Origin: Bacteroidales bacterium
Lineage (GTDB): Bacteria > Bacteroidota > Bacteroidia > Bacteroidales > UBA1715
NCBI GenBank assembly: GCA_024409235.1
Contig: JAKSUA010000002.1
Location: 66,385 to 130,384, forward strand
DNA: 64,000 nt
Reading direction: 5' to 3'
Below are positions 1-9,900 of this stretch, piece by piece. The position numbers and the translations under genes are program-made. Within the stretch, counting starts at the first letter, position 1. Every line of letters begins with the position of its first letter. A model generated the notes under the pieces. The model was not told where the DNA came from, searched no databases, and saw nothing but the letters and a program-made list of their open reading frames with translations.

Positions 1-1929
1 TTTCGCATTGAACCATTCAACAGCCAATTTAGCATATTCAGGTTGCTCTATATCAGCAACTTCCCAACCTTTAACTAAGCGAAGTGCATTCCAAATCTTA
101 CTATTGAAATTACGACCTTGTTCACAAAGACTTTCGTCAAACAAGATGTCATTTCCTGCAGGAGCAGAAAGCATCATACCCATACGAACACCGTCAGCAC
201 CATACTTTTCAATAAGCATCAATGGATCTGGCGAGTTTCCAAGACTCTTACTCATCTTACGACCAATCTTATCACGAACAATACCAGTAAAATATACATT
301 ACGGAATGGCACGTCTTTCATATATTCTTCACCAGCCATAATCATTCTGGCAACCCAAAAGAAAATAATATCCGGACCAGTTACCAAGTCTGCTGTTGGA
401 TAATAATATTTGATTTCTTCGTTTCCTGGCGTGTTAATACCATCAAACAATGAAACTGGCCACAACCAAGACGAGAACCAAGTATCAAGAGCATCTTCGT
501 CACGAGACAATTGGTCTATTGTAATATTCTCATATCCAGCAATTTTCTTTGCTTCAACAAGTGCTTCTTCCGCAGTTAGAGCAACAACGAATTTTTCTTC
601 TTCGCCTTCTGCCGTTGGCAAGAAATACGCAGGAATTCTATGTCCCCACCACAATTGACGGCTAATACACCAATCTTGTATGTTTTCCAACCAGTTACGA
701 TATGTTGTTACATATTTTGTTGGGTAAAATTTGATTTTTCCTTCCAAAACTGGTGGCAATGCGATATCAGCAAAATGCTTCATTGACAAGAACCATTGTT
801 TACATAAACGAGGTTCTACTGCTGTATCAGCATTTCGTTCTGAATATCCCACTTTATTTTCGTAATCCTCAATTTTCTCTAACAAATCAGCGTTTTGCAA
901 ATCAATTGCAATTTGTTTGCGGACATCCATACGATCTTGTCCGACATACATTCCAGCTGCTTCAGAGATAGTTCCATCTGGATTGAAGATATCGATTGTT
1001 TCTAGATTATGAGTCTTTCCAAGTGCGTAGTCATTCACATCATGAGCAGGAGTAACTTTCAAGCAACCAGTACCAAATTCAATATCAACATAACGGTCTT
1101 CAATAACAGGAATTACACGGTTTACAAGTGGAACAATCACTTTATGTCCGCGTAACCATTGATTTTTAGGATCTTTTGGATTGATACACATTGCCGTATC
1201 ACCCATTATTGTTTCAGGACGAGTTGTCGCAACAACGGCATAATATCCTTTTGCATCCTTATGAAGAACTTCTCCTTCACAATTTGTAGGCACAACAGGA
1301 TTTGTATCAGCATCTGCTACATAATAGCGTAGATAATACAATTTACTCTTCTCGTCACGATAAATAACCTCTTCTGTTGAAAGCACCGTTTGTGCCTTTG
1401 GATCCCAGTTTACCATACGAAGACCGCGGTAAATAAGACCTTTGTTATACAAGTCAACAAACACCTTCATAACGCTTTCTGAACGAGGTTCGTCCATTGT
1501 GAAAGCTGTACGATCCCAATCGCAAGAAGCACCAAGTTTACGCAATTGTTTTAGAATGATACCTCCGTGTTCGTCAGTCCATTCCCAAGCATGTTTCAAG
1601 AACTCTTCACGAGTTAAGTCACGTTTCTTAATACCTTGAGCAGCCAACTTATTTACAACCTTTGCTTCAGTTGCAATTGACGCGTGGTCTGTTCCAGGAA
1701 CCCAGCAAGCATTCTTACCCATCATACGAGCACGACGCACCAATATATCTTGGATAGTATTATTCAACATGTGTCCCATGTGTAACACACCTGTTACATT
1801 TGGTGGAGGGATAACTATCGTGTAAGGAGCACGACTATCTGGTTTAGAACTGAAATATTTATTGTCCAGCCAATACTGGTACCACTTTGCTTCGACATCC
1901 GAAGGATTGTATTGAGAAGGTAAAGCCAT
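1..1929 (-). CDS. valS: Valine--tRNA ligase, partial (C-terminal part beyond window)
   Basis: Cytoplasmic class I aminoacyl-tRNA synthetase that charges tRNA-Val. The reading frame starts at ATG 1929 (protein begins [20 protein letters not shown]) and runs off the left edge, so about 643 codons of a family of roughly 870 residues are present. The class I HIGH motif is seen as HMGH just after PPPNVTGVL (about 1770-1810). The KMSKS motif is intact as KMSKSLGN (about 235-260). This spacing and the valine-type context identify ValS rather than IleS or LeuS. A TACCTTCG -7-like box lies 20 nt upstream of the start. The editing domain lies between the two motifs and shows no interruption. Confidence 0.96.
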   Translation of the reverse strand, partial: MALPSQYNPSDVEAKWYQYWLDNKYFSSKPDSRAPYTIVIPPPNVTGVLHMGHMLNNTIQDILVRRARMMGKNACWVPGTDHASIATEAKVVNKLAAQGIKKRDLTREEFLKHAWEWTDEHGGIILKQLRKLGASCDWDRTAFTMDEPRSESVMKVFVDLYNKGLIYRGLRMVNWDPKAQTVLSTEEVIYRDEKSKLYYLRYYVADADTNPVVPTNCEGEVLHKDAKGYYAVVATTRPETIMGDTAMCINPKDPKNQWLRGHKVIVPLVNRVIPVIEDRYVDIEFGTGCLKVTPAHDVNDYALGKTHNLETIDIFNPDGTISEAAGMYVGQDRMDVRKQIAIDLQNADLLEKIEDYENKVGYSERNADTAVEPRLCKQWFLSMKHFADIALPPVLEGKIKFYPTKYVTTYRNWLENIQDWCISRQLWWGHRIPAYFLPTAEGEEEKFVVALTAEEALVEAKKIAGYENITIDQLSRDEDALDTWFSSWLWPVSLFDGINTPGNEEIKYYYPTADLVTGPDIIFFWVARMIMAGEEYMKDVPFRNVYFTGIVRDKIGRKMSKSLGNSPDPLMLIEKYGADGVRMGMMLSAPAGNDILFDESLCEQGRNFNSKIWNALRLVKGWEVADIEQPEYAKLAVEWFNAK

Positions 1930-1948
1930 AGCACTATAATTTTGTGTG

Positions 1949-1956
1949 CGAAGGTA
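1949..1956 (-). promoter_or_regulatory. Candidate -7 box for valS
   Basis: On the minus strand the sequence reads TACCTTCG, a variant of the Bacteroidota TAnnTTTG -7 element, 19 nt before the valS ATG. No clear -33 TTTG was found, so support is moderate. Confidence 0.4.
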
Positions 1957-2029
1957 TTAAATTTTTAAGTAAGAGATTATAATTGAGTCAGTAAATATTA
2001 TTGAAAACAATAACATTCTTTTATAGACA

Positions 2030-2061
2030 AAATAATAAAAAGAAAGGGACCAATTGGTCCC
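2030..2061 (-). terminator. Rho-independent terminator of the 2068-2568 lipoprotein gene
   Basis: A perfect 16-nt palindrome, GGGACCAATTGGTCCC (2046-2061), lies just past the stop codon. On the minus strand it is followed by a T-rich run. Confidence 0.8.
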
Positions 2062-2067
2062 TCACAT

Positions 2068-2568
2068 TTATCTTTCAACATTTACCTTTTCCGCTTTATC
2101 ATAAATAGTCACTTTAGTACGACCTCCATGCCCATCATCAACTTCTTTAAAACGTTTCTCATTATAAAACGAATAAAGTTTATCATATTCTTCTTTTGTA
2201 ATTTTTTCGTTCCAGGTTACAATCACTTCGTCAAAATTTACACTTTCCTGCCATGTAGCAGCAAGATTCAAACGTTGTCCTTTCATTATATAAGTTGCCT
2301 TCTCTGTATTACCCCAATAATTTTGTTTAAATTCCTGGTAATTTGAATAACTACCCAAAACAGATATAAAACAATTTTGTCCGTTATACGGAGTTGATGA
2401 CAACCAAGCATAATAAAAGTCACCTGCAGGGTCAAACACACTCATTGCACCAAGAGTATAACATTCACCAGTAAAATCTCCTTGAGTCTTAATCGTATAT
2501 AACTCCTCTTCTTTTTCACAACCTGCAAACAAAATAACTGCAGCAATTAAAAACAATAATTTTTTCAT
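2068..2568 (-). CDS. Putative lipoprotein of unknown function
   Basis: The 166-residue protein begins MKKLLFLIAAVILFAGCEKEEE. This is a short signal peptide ending in a lipobox (LFAGC), followed by acidic residues as is typical of Bacteroidota surface-exposed lipoproteins. I do not recognise the mature domain; it holds Trp- and Tyr-rich stretches and a charged C-terminus (KVTIYDKAEKVNVER). It appears monocistronic, with a TATATTTG -7 box 16 nt upstream and its own terminator downstream. The lipoprotein call is secure; the function is unknown. Confidence 0.85.
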   Translation of the reverse strand: MKKLLFLIAAVILFAGCEKEEELYTIKTQGDFTGECYTLGAMSVFDPAGDFYYAWLSSTPYNGQNCFISVLGSYSNYQEFKQNYWGNTEKATYIMKGQRLNLAATWQESVNFDEVIVTWNEKITKEEYDKLYSFYNEKRFKEVDDGHGGRTKVTIYDKAEKVNVER

Positions 2569-2583
2569 AGTTCTTATTTTTTA

Positions 2584-2591
2584 CAAATATA
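2584..2591 (-). promoter_or_regulatory. Candidate -7 box (TATATTTG) for the 2068-2568 lipoprotein
   Basis: The minus strand reads TATATTTG, a full match to TAnnTTTG, 15 nt before the ATG. No matching -33 element was found. Confidence 0.5.
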
Positions 2592-2602
2592 TTAATTCTA
2601 TT

Positions 2603-3139
2603 TTATTTCACCTTTGAATATATACAACCAAGATTCCTTCCTTCATGAAAATGATCCATTCCGCAACCTACAAGCCATTCTCCTTTTGGTATTTCTATTG
2701 GTATATTAGCCGTTTCCATCAGAGTACCTTCCCTTCGGCATAGAGCAATAATTGCAACTTTTGAGGCACCATTGTCATACATCCACCTCTGAATAAAATC
2801 CATCGTTTTACCTGAATCTATAATATCTTCGACAATTATTACTGAACGTCCATTTACTTCTTCTGGTTTTGGCATGGAAACCATTTCTATTTCCCCCTGT
2901 TTTGAGCCGGAATAACTTTCTATACGGACATATTCAATGTGCAACGGCAAATTCTCAAAATTTTGAAATAAACGCTGAGCAAACCAATTCGCTCCATTTG
3001 CCATAACAACAACCAACGCTCCTGAATTTTCATTTAACTCATTTTCAAGAACTTTAGAGGAATGCAAAACAGTTTCATCAACCAGTTCGGCACCAATTAA
3101 TTTGAAGAACTTTTCTCCGTGAATATTTAAATATTCCAT
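2603..3139 (-). CDS. hpt: Hypoxanthine phosphoribosyltransferase-like enzyme
   Basis: Purine salvage enzyme that transfers the ribose 5-phosphate of PRPP to hypoxanthine or guanine in the cytoplasm. The diagnostic PRPP-binding loop is present as VIIVEDIIDSGKTM, preceded by an HPRT-like region (RIESYSGSKQGE). The frame could start 28 codons earlier (3223), but that extension is hydrophobic and overlaps the downstream terminator of the neighbouring ammonium transporter. The ATG at 3139 (MEYLNIHGEKF) gives 178 residues, the usual family length, so I chose it. The gene stands alone between a lipoprotein and amtB. The exact purine specificity cannot be read from the sequence. Confidence 0.85.
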   Translation of the reverse strand: MEYLNIHGEKFFKLIGAELVDETVLHSSKVLENELNENSGALVVVMANGANWFAQRLFQNFENLPLHIEYVRIESYSGSKQGEIEMVSMPKPEEVNGRSVIIVEDIIDSGKTMDFIQRWMYDNGASKVAIIALCRREGTLMETANIPIEIPKGEWLVGCGMDHFHEGRNLGCIYSKVK

Positions 3140-3221
3140 ACTAGGAATTTTCAAAATTAACCTTGTAAATATAATACTTACGCAAAGTAATCTTTTCATG
3201 ATTTTACCGTAAGTTATTAAC

Positions 3222-3257
3222 AAAAAAATGCCGACGGAAAATCCATCGGCATTTTTT
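3222..3257. terminator. Terminator hairpin downstream of the ammonium transporter
   Basis: A-run, ATGCCGACGGA, AAA loop, TCCATCGGCAT, T-run: a stem of about 16 pairs with one mismatch, usable on either strand. It follows the ammonium transporter stop on the minus strand. A near-identical hairpin lies at 19527-19560. Confidence 0.85.
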
Positions 3258-3283
3258 CTGTTTGTATATTTAAGAAGTCTCGC

Positions 3284-4687
3284 CTACTTTTTTTCTGCAA
3301 CTTCAAGATTTGCCTCATCGTATTCTGCGATTTCGCGAAGTCTTCCATAATGTTCATCGTGTTGGCTACGGTCAAGACCGATTTCTTCACAATCAGCACC
3401 AACACGCATAGGAATCATTTTGTTTGTCAACCAATATAGTGCGTATGACATTCCAGCTGTGTAAACTACAACGATGATTAAGGCAATAATGTGGTTGAAG
3501 AAGAATTGGAAATGTGTAACACCTTCTTCAGCCAATCCTGGTTCGTATTTGTATACGAATATACCTGTTAAGATTGTACCAACAATACCACCAAGTCCGT
3601 GTGTTGGGAATACGTCCAAAGCATCGTCAACAGCAGTTTTCTTGTTTTTTATGTAACAAGCCATATTGCAAATCAATGTTGTCACGAATGCAATGAGAAC
3701 ACTTTCCGATGTACTAACCCATCCTGCCGAAGGAGTAATGGCAACCAAACCAACAACACCACCAACAGAAGCGCCCATTGCTGATGGTTTTCTACCAAGA
3801 ATGCCATCCAAGAACAACCAAGTCAACATTGCTGTTGCAGCCGCCGTGTTTGTGTTCAAGAATGCCTTTACTGCTACTTCGTTTGCAGCCAAACTAGATC
3901 CAGCGTTAAAACCGAACCAACCTAACCAAAGCATTGATGCACCAAGCACAACATACGGGATATTAGCAGGTTGAGATGCTTGGTTACGTCTTCTTCCTAA
4001 AAATAACGCACCTACAAGAGCAGCAACACCCGAAGATGCATGCACCACGATTCCACCAGCAAAGTCTTTTACATGCATTTGTGCGAACAATCCATCTGGA
4101 TGCCAAGTACAGTGAGCAAGTGGACAATAAATCAAAATGCAGAACAAAGCCATAAACACAAGATAGCCAGAGAAACGAACACGTTCAGCGAACGAACCCG
4201 TAATCAAAGAAGGAGTGATTATGGCAAATTTCATTTGAAATAATGCATATAATGCAAGAGGAATAGTTAAGCCTAATTTTGTAGAAAGTTCATCAGTTGC
4301 CTGACCACCTACATTATACATAAAGAAGTATGTTTTGGGACTACCAATAATTCCTGCAACATCGTCTCCAAATGCAAGACTGAACCCACAGAACACCCAA
4401 ATCACACTAATCAAGCCCATTGCAATAATACTTTGTAAAATGGTAGAAATGATATTTTTCTTACGAACCATACCACCATAAAACAAAGAAAGACCAGGAG
4501 TCATCATCAACACGAAGATTGTCGCAGTCAATAGCCAAGCGACATCGGCAAGATTGATGTTGTCACTCAATGTCCATATTTCCGTTTGACTTGGCACAAA
4601 GCAACCAATCACCGTGATTGCTAAAAGAATCGCCATAAAAATGTACCATCGTTTTTCCATACAATAATATTTTAGTTTGTTTAACAA
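3284..4687 (-). CDS. amtB: Ammonium transporter (Amt/MEP/Rh family)
   Basis: Polytopic inner-membrane channel for ammonium/ammonia uptake. The protein is 467 residues with about 11 hydrophobic segments after a hydrophobic N-terminal stretch. Family motifs are clear: MMTPGLSLFYGGMVRKKN near residues 60-75, the first pore histidine in GGIVVHASSG, and the second in DVFPTHGLGGIVG. No glnK/glnB PII gene lies next to it, unlike the common glnK-amtB pair. The start may be ATG 4687 or the internal ATG 4660 (MEKRWYIF); with a TATTTTTG -7 box at 4703-4710 the second gives a more ordinary leader. A terminator follows at 3222-3257. Confidence 0.95.
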   Translation of the reverse strand: MLNKLKYYCMEKRWYIFMAILLAITVIGCFVPSQTEIWTLSDNINLADVAWLLTATIFVLMMTPGLSLFYGGMVRKKNIISTILQSIIAMGLISVIWVFCGFSLAFGDDVAGIIGSPKTYFFMYNVGGQATDELSTKLGLTIPLALYALFQMKFAIITPSLITGSFAERVRFSGYLVFMALFCILIYCPLAHCTWHPDGLFAQMHVKDFAGGIVVHASSGVAALVGALFLGRRRNQASQPANIPYVVLGASMLWLGWFGFNAGSSLAANEVAVKAFLNTNTAAATAMLTWLFLDGILGRKPSAMGASVGGVVGLVAITPSAGWVSTSESVLIAFVTTLICNMACYIKNKKTAVDDALDVFPTHGLGGIVGTILTGIFVYKYEPGLAEEGVTHFQFFFNHIIALIIVVVYTAGMSYALYWLTNKMIPMRVGADCEEIGLDRSQHDEHYGRLREIAEYDEANLEVAEKK

Positions 4688-4702
4688 TTAATTTTTGCAT
4701 GA

Positions 4703-4710
4703 CAAAAATA
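4703..4710 (-). promoter_or_regulatory. amtB: Candidate -7 box (TATTTTTG) for amtB
   Basis: Full match to TAnnTTTG on the minus strand, 15 nt upstream of the first ATG of the ammonium transporter. The rest of the 185-nt gap (4688-4872) is AT-rich and shows nothing else I can name. Confidence 0.45.
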
Positions 4711-4872
4711 CAAAAGGATTAAACAAAACAACGATTAAACGTTAAATTTATTAAGACAAAAGTAAATTTTTAGAAAATTTCGTAACATAAATACGAGATT
4801 TCCGTATAAAATTTAAACAAAACAAAGTTTATAGCTTTTATTTTTTCTGTATTAACCACTAAAGTCTTTACT

Positions 4873-5814
4873 CTATGGCATATAATACTTTCCCTGATAA
4901 GAATTTCGGGCTTCAAATTCTTTTTCAATCTTTTGTAACACAACATCATAACGCGTCAATCCCCATGTATTTTCTTTAAGAAAACGTGGAGGAACTTCTC
5001 CTGCGAAACGTTCTATTACAAAATTAGGATTCAAACGTTCGGTTATATCTACAATAAAAGGCACATAGGTATCTATTGTAAACAAATGGAAATCAGACTT
5101 TTTCTCATAAAACTCTTTTTCCATTTTTGTATCACGTATTACCTGAAGCTGATGGAATTTAACCCCATTCATGGGAATAGAATTAATCAACTGCACAGCA
5201 GACAACCACATCTCAATTGTTTCTCCAGGCAATCCATACATAAAATGCCCTGCTGTATGAATCCCAAATTTTTTTGTCAATTCAAAAGCATCCACTGCCT
5301 GCTGAAATGTATGTCCACGGTTTATTCTTCGTAAAGTTTCATCAAAACATGACTCAACCCCGTATTCAATAGAAACGAACATTTTTTCCTGCAGACGTGC
5401 AAAATATTCCAATTTCCGTTCATCAATACAATCCGGACGAGTGCCAACAACAAGTCCTTGAATCAACGGATGTTCTATAGCCGGGCGATAAATTTCCTCC
5501 AACTGTTCCAACGATGCATACGTATTTGAGTATGCCTGGTAATAAGCAAGATAACCGTCTGCACGTCGATATCTGTTCTGATGAAACTCAATACCTTCCT
5601 CTAGCTGTTGTGTAACAGATTTACGGACATCACAATACGAAGGATTGAATGCATCATTCACACAATACGTACAACCTCCCACTCCAATACTTCCGTCACG
5701 ATTAGGACAAGTGAAACCCGCATTTAGCGTAAGTTTCTGCATTCTACCGCCAAAACGTTCCTGCAAAAAACGTTTATAAGAATTAAAACGCCTATTATCG
5801 CCCCAACTATACAT
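4873..5814 (-). CDS. TIGR01212-family (YhcC-type) radical SAM protein
   Basis: Predicted 4Fe-4S radical SAM enzyme of the YhcC/TIGR01212 family, whose reaction is not known to me. The 313-residue protein begins MYSWGDNRRFNSYKRFL. The cluster-binding cysteines are in FTCPNRDGSIGVGGCTYC, the family's unusual C-x12-C-x2-C spacing instead of CxxxCxxC. Further family features are YQAYSNTYA and VGTRPDCID, then GLPGE and VKFHQLQVI toward the C-terminal half. It follows the Nudix gene by 2 nt and is probably the third gene of a NifX-like/Nudix/radical SAM operon. Family assignment is firm; the substrate is unknown. Confidence 0.9.
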   Translation of the reverse strand: MYSWGDNRRFNSYKRFLQERFGGRMQKLTLNAGFTCPNRDGSIGVGGCTYCVNDAFNPSYCDVRKSVTQQLEEGIEFHQNRYRRADGYLAYYQAYSNTYASLEQLEEIYRPAIEHPLIQGLVVGTRPDCIDERKLEYFARLQEKMFVSIEYGVESCFDETLRRINRGHTFQQAVDAFELTKKFGIHTAGHFMYGLPGETIEMWLSAVQLINSIPMNGVKFHQLQVIRDTKMEKEFYEKKSDFHLFTIDTYVPFIVDITERLNPNFVIERFAGEVPPRFLKENTWGLTRYDVVLQKIEKEFEARNSYQGKYYMP

Positions 5815-5816
5815 TA

Positions 5817-6290
5817 TTATATATGTAATGAAACGCCGTCTTTTTCGGCAGATATTAATTTTTCTCCGTGATACACCAATTTTAATTCAAAAAAAGGCTC
5901 ATCTATATTGTTCACTAATTTTAGAAAAATTGCATCGCCTTCCCACATTGGTAACTCTGCCAACTTGTTTTTTTCTATCCAAACCAAATCACCTTCGTCA
6001 CATTCCTTTTGTGTGCCACACCATTCTAAGCATGAAAATAAATGCATTACCTCTCCTTCCAAATCGTCAAGATAGAATGTTACAATTCCACGATATTTCC
6101 ACTTGGTTACAGTGAAACCTGTTTCTTCCCATACTTCACGCAACATACATTGTTCCGGAGTCTCATTCAATTCAAATTTTCCTCCAACCCCAATCCATTT
6201 ATCGTGGTTTATGTCATTTTTCTTCTTAGTACGGTGCAACATTAAATACTGCCCGTCTTTTTCCAAATAACAAAGTGTAGTCTGTTTCAT
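5817..6290 (-). CDS. Nudix (MutT-like) hydrolase, probable 8-oxo-dGTP diphosphatase type
   Basis: Predicted nucleoside diphosphate-X hydrolase, possibly removing oxidised dNTPs. The Nudix box GX5EX7REUXEEXGU is intact: GGKFELNETPEQCMLREVWEETGF read across residues about 43-66. The longer frame starts at 6314, but the ATG at 6290 (MKQTTLCYLEKDG) overlaps the stop codon of the upstream gene as TAATG. This is a typical translational-coupling junction and gives the normal length of 157 residues, so I chose it. It sits between a NifX-like protein and a radical SAM protein. Whether 8-oxo-dGTP is the true substrate is inferred from family resemblance only. Confidence 0.88.
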   Translation of the reverse strand: MKQTTLCYLEKDGQYLMLHRTKKKNDINHDKWIGVGGKFELNETPEQCMLREVWEETGFTVTKWKYRGIVTFYLDDLEGEVMHLFSCLEWCGTQKECDEGDLVWIEKNKLAELPMWEGDAIFLKLVNNIDEPFFELKLVYHGEKLISAEKDGVSLHI

Positions 6291-6640
6291 TAGTGATGAC
6301 ACTCGTGTTTGCAAATTATCTGATTATCAACTAATTCGCCTTTTATAAAAGATTCAGCTACAGCATCAACAGAGCCAGAACAACCACGAATTACCTTGAT
6401 ATTGTTGTTTGCCAACACATTTACTGCTCCGTCACCCATATTACCGGCAAGCATTACGGAAACACCTTTTTCCGCAAGAATCGGAGCTATCCCCGATTTA
6501 CATCCGCATCCCTGAGGAGACGGCAATTCCGATTTAGAAACAATTTTATTTTCTGCATCAAATTCAAAGATTGTAAAATATGCACAATGACCAAAATGAC
6601 TGTCAACCTGCCCTTGTGCTGTAGGTACTGCTACTTTCAT
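6290..6640 (-). CDS. Dinitrogenase iron-molybdenum cofactor (NifX/NifB C-terminal) domain protein
   Basis: Small cytoplasmic protein (116 residues) of the Nitro_FeMo-Co fold, a family that binds iron-sulfur or iron-molybdenum cluster precursors. Seen motifs: N-terminal MKVAVPTAQGQVDSHFGHC, a GCGCKSG cysteine pair, and the Gly-rich NMGDGAVNVL region. The C-terminus ends in CKHECHH, a Cys/His cluster that could hold metal. No nif genes are in the window, so nitrogen fixation is not implied; many anaerobes carry stand-alone members. It is the first gene of a probable operon with the Nudix hydrolase (1-nt overlap) and the radical SAM protein. A TATCTTTG -7 box lies 15 nt upstream. Confidence 0.85.
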   Translation of the reverse strand: MKVAVPTAQGQVDSHFGHCAYFTIFEFDAENKIVSKSELPSPQGCGCKSGIAPILAEKGVSVMLAGNMGDGAVNVLANNNIKVIRGCSGSVDAVAESFIKGELVDNQIICKHECHH

Positions 6641-6654
6641 AACTATATTTTTTA

Positions 6655-6662
6655 CAAAGATA
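6655..6662 (-). promoter_or_regulatory. Candidate -7 box (TATCTTTG) for the NifX-like operon
   Basis: Full TAnnTTTG match on the minus strand, 14 nt ahead of the NifX-like ATG. This supports 6640 as the head of the three-gene unit. Confidence 0.5.
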
Positions 6663-6904
6663 AAATTTACCTGATTACAACAAAATCATATTATTCCCTT
6701 AATAACTGTTGTAAACTGTCTATAGAACAAAGTTCTAAATTATTATTATATACTCTTAAAGCGTACTCTGCCGCAGAATTGTTTTCAAATTTCTTTAAGA
6801 AATTATTTACCTTTTCATGAAATGCCTCAGAATATTTTTCCGTTGCCTGAATTCGTTTTGCTGCAATAAGTGTACATATTGTATCGAAAATAAATCGGAA
6901 CACT
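6663..6904. other. Intergenic stretch with a doubtful 76-codon frame
   Basis: This is most of the longest gene-poor gap in the window. On the minus strand an open frame (6691-6921) encodes a Lys/Glu-rich, helical-looking peptide (EKVNNFLKKFENNSAAEYAL). Its only ATG lies inside the T-run of the terminator at 6905-6956, so no ordinary transcript would start ahead of it. It could be the remnant of a lost gene or a small protein using a non-ATG start. I cannot support either. Confidence 0.25.
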
Positions 6905-6956
6905 AAAAAAAAAAAATGCAACTACTTGTTCTTTGAACCAATAGTTGCATTTTTTT
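6905..6956. terminator. Terminator downstream of the 1240-residue repeat protein
   Basis: A long A-run, AATGCAACTA...TAGTTGCATT stem with a loop of about 15-20 nt, then a T-run. It lies just beyond the stop of the minus-strand gene 6977-10699. Confidence 0.8.
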
Positions 6957-6976
6957 ACAGTAATATTATTTCCGAA

Positions 6977-9900
6977 TTATCGAATACAAATACTTACCAT
7001 TCTATTTTCAAGTCTCACAAAATAAATACCTGATTTCAAGTTTTTATTTAGAACTTTACGACCTTGTATATCTACCACATAGTCAGGAATAAGGCCATCT
7101 ACCATTACTTGTCGTTCAACAACAGAAATAACTGATTCATAATCTACATCCTCAATTCCGGTAATTTCTTCTTCAACCTTCTCTATCAATTTAAATTCAG
7201 CAAACACTTCGCAGTCATCAACTACAGTGATATACAACGTTGATAAATTTGACAAAAGCTTTCCGTTTTTAGTCCATCCAACAAATTCATATCCCATAGA
7301 AGGACTTGCAATCAGCTGAATTTCATCACCTTCGGTATATATTCCGGCACCAATAACCGAACCGAAAGTCTCATCGTTTATAAAAACTTTTACATCAACA
7401 GATTTTGCTTCAGGAACGAACAGAGCATGAATGTCCATATCATCAGACACAACAAATGTCAGCAATGTTGAAGTTTCAATTATTTCACCATTCGAAACCC
7501 AACCTCTGAAAACATATCCTTCAATAGAAGTTGCAACTAGCTGAACGGTTTCTCCAGCTTCATATTGTCCGTTACGCAAACCTGTGATTGTTCCTCCTGT
7601 TTGTACAGAAATAGTACAAAGTTTTCCTTTTTCTTTTATATCAACAATCAGATTTCTATCAGCATCCGCAACAAAAGTATATACTGCAGATGAACTTACT
7701 ATACTGCTGTCTTCGGCATTTCTCCACGCAACAAACTTATGTTCTTCATCGACCGTTACCGCTAATGTTATCGTTGAATTTTCATCAAAAATACCATTTT
7801 CCAATCCTCTAACTGTTCCGCCTTCAAAATCAGCGATAGAAACTGTATATATTTTTTGAAATTCTGCTACTAAGTCTCGTTTAGAGTCACATATAAAAGA
7901 ATATTCTTCCGAAGTGCTTACAACTTCACCATTTTCTAACCATTGCAAAAATCTATATCCTTGACTCGGAACAGCTTTTACAACAACAACATCCTCCTCA
8001 GTATATTTTTTACTTCCTTCTACCATTCCTTTTGATTCGTCAGCAGAAGAAACCTCTATATCAAACTTAACATACACACGTTCAAAATGAGCGAACAATT
8101 CTACATCATCGGCTAATTCGAATGTATATGACGCATTGGTTGAAAGAACATTACCGTCCTTGTCTGTCCATGAATCAAAAATATATTTTTCAGATGGCAT
8201 TGCATTTACCGTAACAGTTGTGTTTTCCTCATACAAGCCAGCTCCAGAAACTTCCCCACCTTCTTCAGCAGTTAGCGACACTGTACGGCCAACAAAATTT
8301 GCATTAAAATGAGCTATTAAATTTCTATTTTCTGAAGCCTCAAAACGTATTGTTGTTTCAGTTGAAACTACTTCATCATTTTCGGTCCAATTCACAAAAT
8401 CAAAACCATTGTTTGGTTCCACAGTTAAGGTTACTAACTCATTTTCATACCATTCCCCTACTCCTGTTACTGTTCCACCGACAACAGGATCCTTTTGTAC
8501 AGAAATAATATATTTAGGTATCTCCTCGTATATAGCAACAAGATTTACAGAAGAATCTACAACAAACTCATACGTCAGTTCCTTTGAAACAATCTCATTC
8601 AAAAGCATCCAATTTTTAAATATCCAACCTTGTTTTATAGAAGCGACAATTGTTGCAACCGCACCTGCATCATACACACCTGAACCTTGGATATTTACCG
8701 CAGGCGTTTCCGAAGAAACAGAAACAACGAATTGTTTTACAAAACGAGCTTCAAACATTCTATTTGCATTTGTTTCCAGTTGAATAGAAACACTCTCAGA
8801 AAACAACGTGTCTGCCTCAAACCATCCTGCAAAACGAAAACCTTCATCAGGCACAGCCAATAAACTGACAGTCTTTCCCGATTCATAAGTTCCTGCACCA
8901 GTTACATTTCCTCCTTCTGTTGCAACAACATCCAATGTAACGCGAGTTACAAAATTTGCTGTTAATGATTTATCAGAATTTGTTTTGAATGTGTATGTAC
9001 TAGCTTCACATACAACAGAATCCCCTTCTGTCCAATTCACAAACAGATATTTTTCAGAATCATTTGAAACAACCACCAAAGTAACTTCAACAGAATCTTT
9101 TTCTAATAAGAATGTGCCTGTTCCAGCAATTGCTCCCGCACCTTCTAAATTTACAACAGCAGAAATTTGCACAGCCTTTATAAAATGAGCTACCAAATTC
9201 TTATTGCCATCCATAACAAAAGAATACGAAGGATTTGTAGAAACTTCCTCATCATCTACAGTCCAGTTCAAAAACTTGTATCCTTCATCCGGAGTTGCAA
9301 CAACATTAACACCATCTCCATAGACATACATTCCACCTTCTGTGGAAACAGTTCCGCCTTCCTCTGCAGAAACTACTAGAACACATTGTTTTACAACAAT
9401 TACAGATAATGTATGAGATTTATCTATTTCAAAAGAATAAGATGGTTCCAAAGAAAATACAGACTCATTTTCCGACCAATAAGAAAATGTGTATTCATCT
9501 GACAAAACATTTGCAGAAATTGTAACATTCTTATTTCCTGCAACATAATACTTTCCTGCACCTGTTAAACTTACTATTTCTGAATCGTATGCATCGAAAG
9601 CAACCTGATAATATCGTTTTACAGTGATTTCCGAACTACTTGGTTCGGCTGTCATTGGATAGTTAGTAGAAACTACACGTACCTTATAGTTTCCATCACC
9701 GACAGAAGCTGGAATTTTACCTTCTACAACACCACTAGTATTTGTCGTTAAACGACCTAGTTCTATTGGATTATCGAAATTTCCATTTGCATCAGAAAGT
9801 TGAGCAATCACTTGATTTGCCTTCTTATTCAAATTACTTACACTCATAGAACCAGTCAACGTAAATGGCACTTGAATATCTATTGTTCCATTTGCATCGC

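Noticed and set aside
8-403. 131-codon plus-strand frame at the left edge
   Set aside because: It lies antisense to valS, which shows the KMSKS motif in the same interval.
3140-3223. 28-codon N-terminal extension of the hypoxanthine phosphoribosyltransferase
   Set aside because: It reaches into the amtB terminator and makes the protein longer than the family; ATG 3139 fits better.
6691-6921. 76-codon minus-strand frame as a normal gene
   Set aside because: Its only ATG is in the T-run of the terminator at 6905-6956 and no promoter precedes it. It is kept only as a note on the gap.
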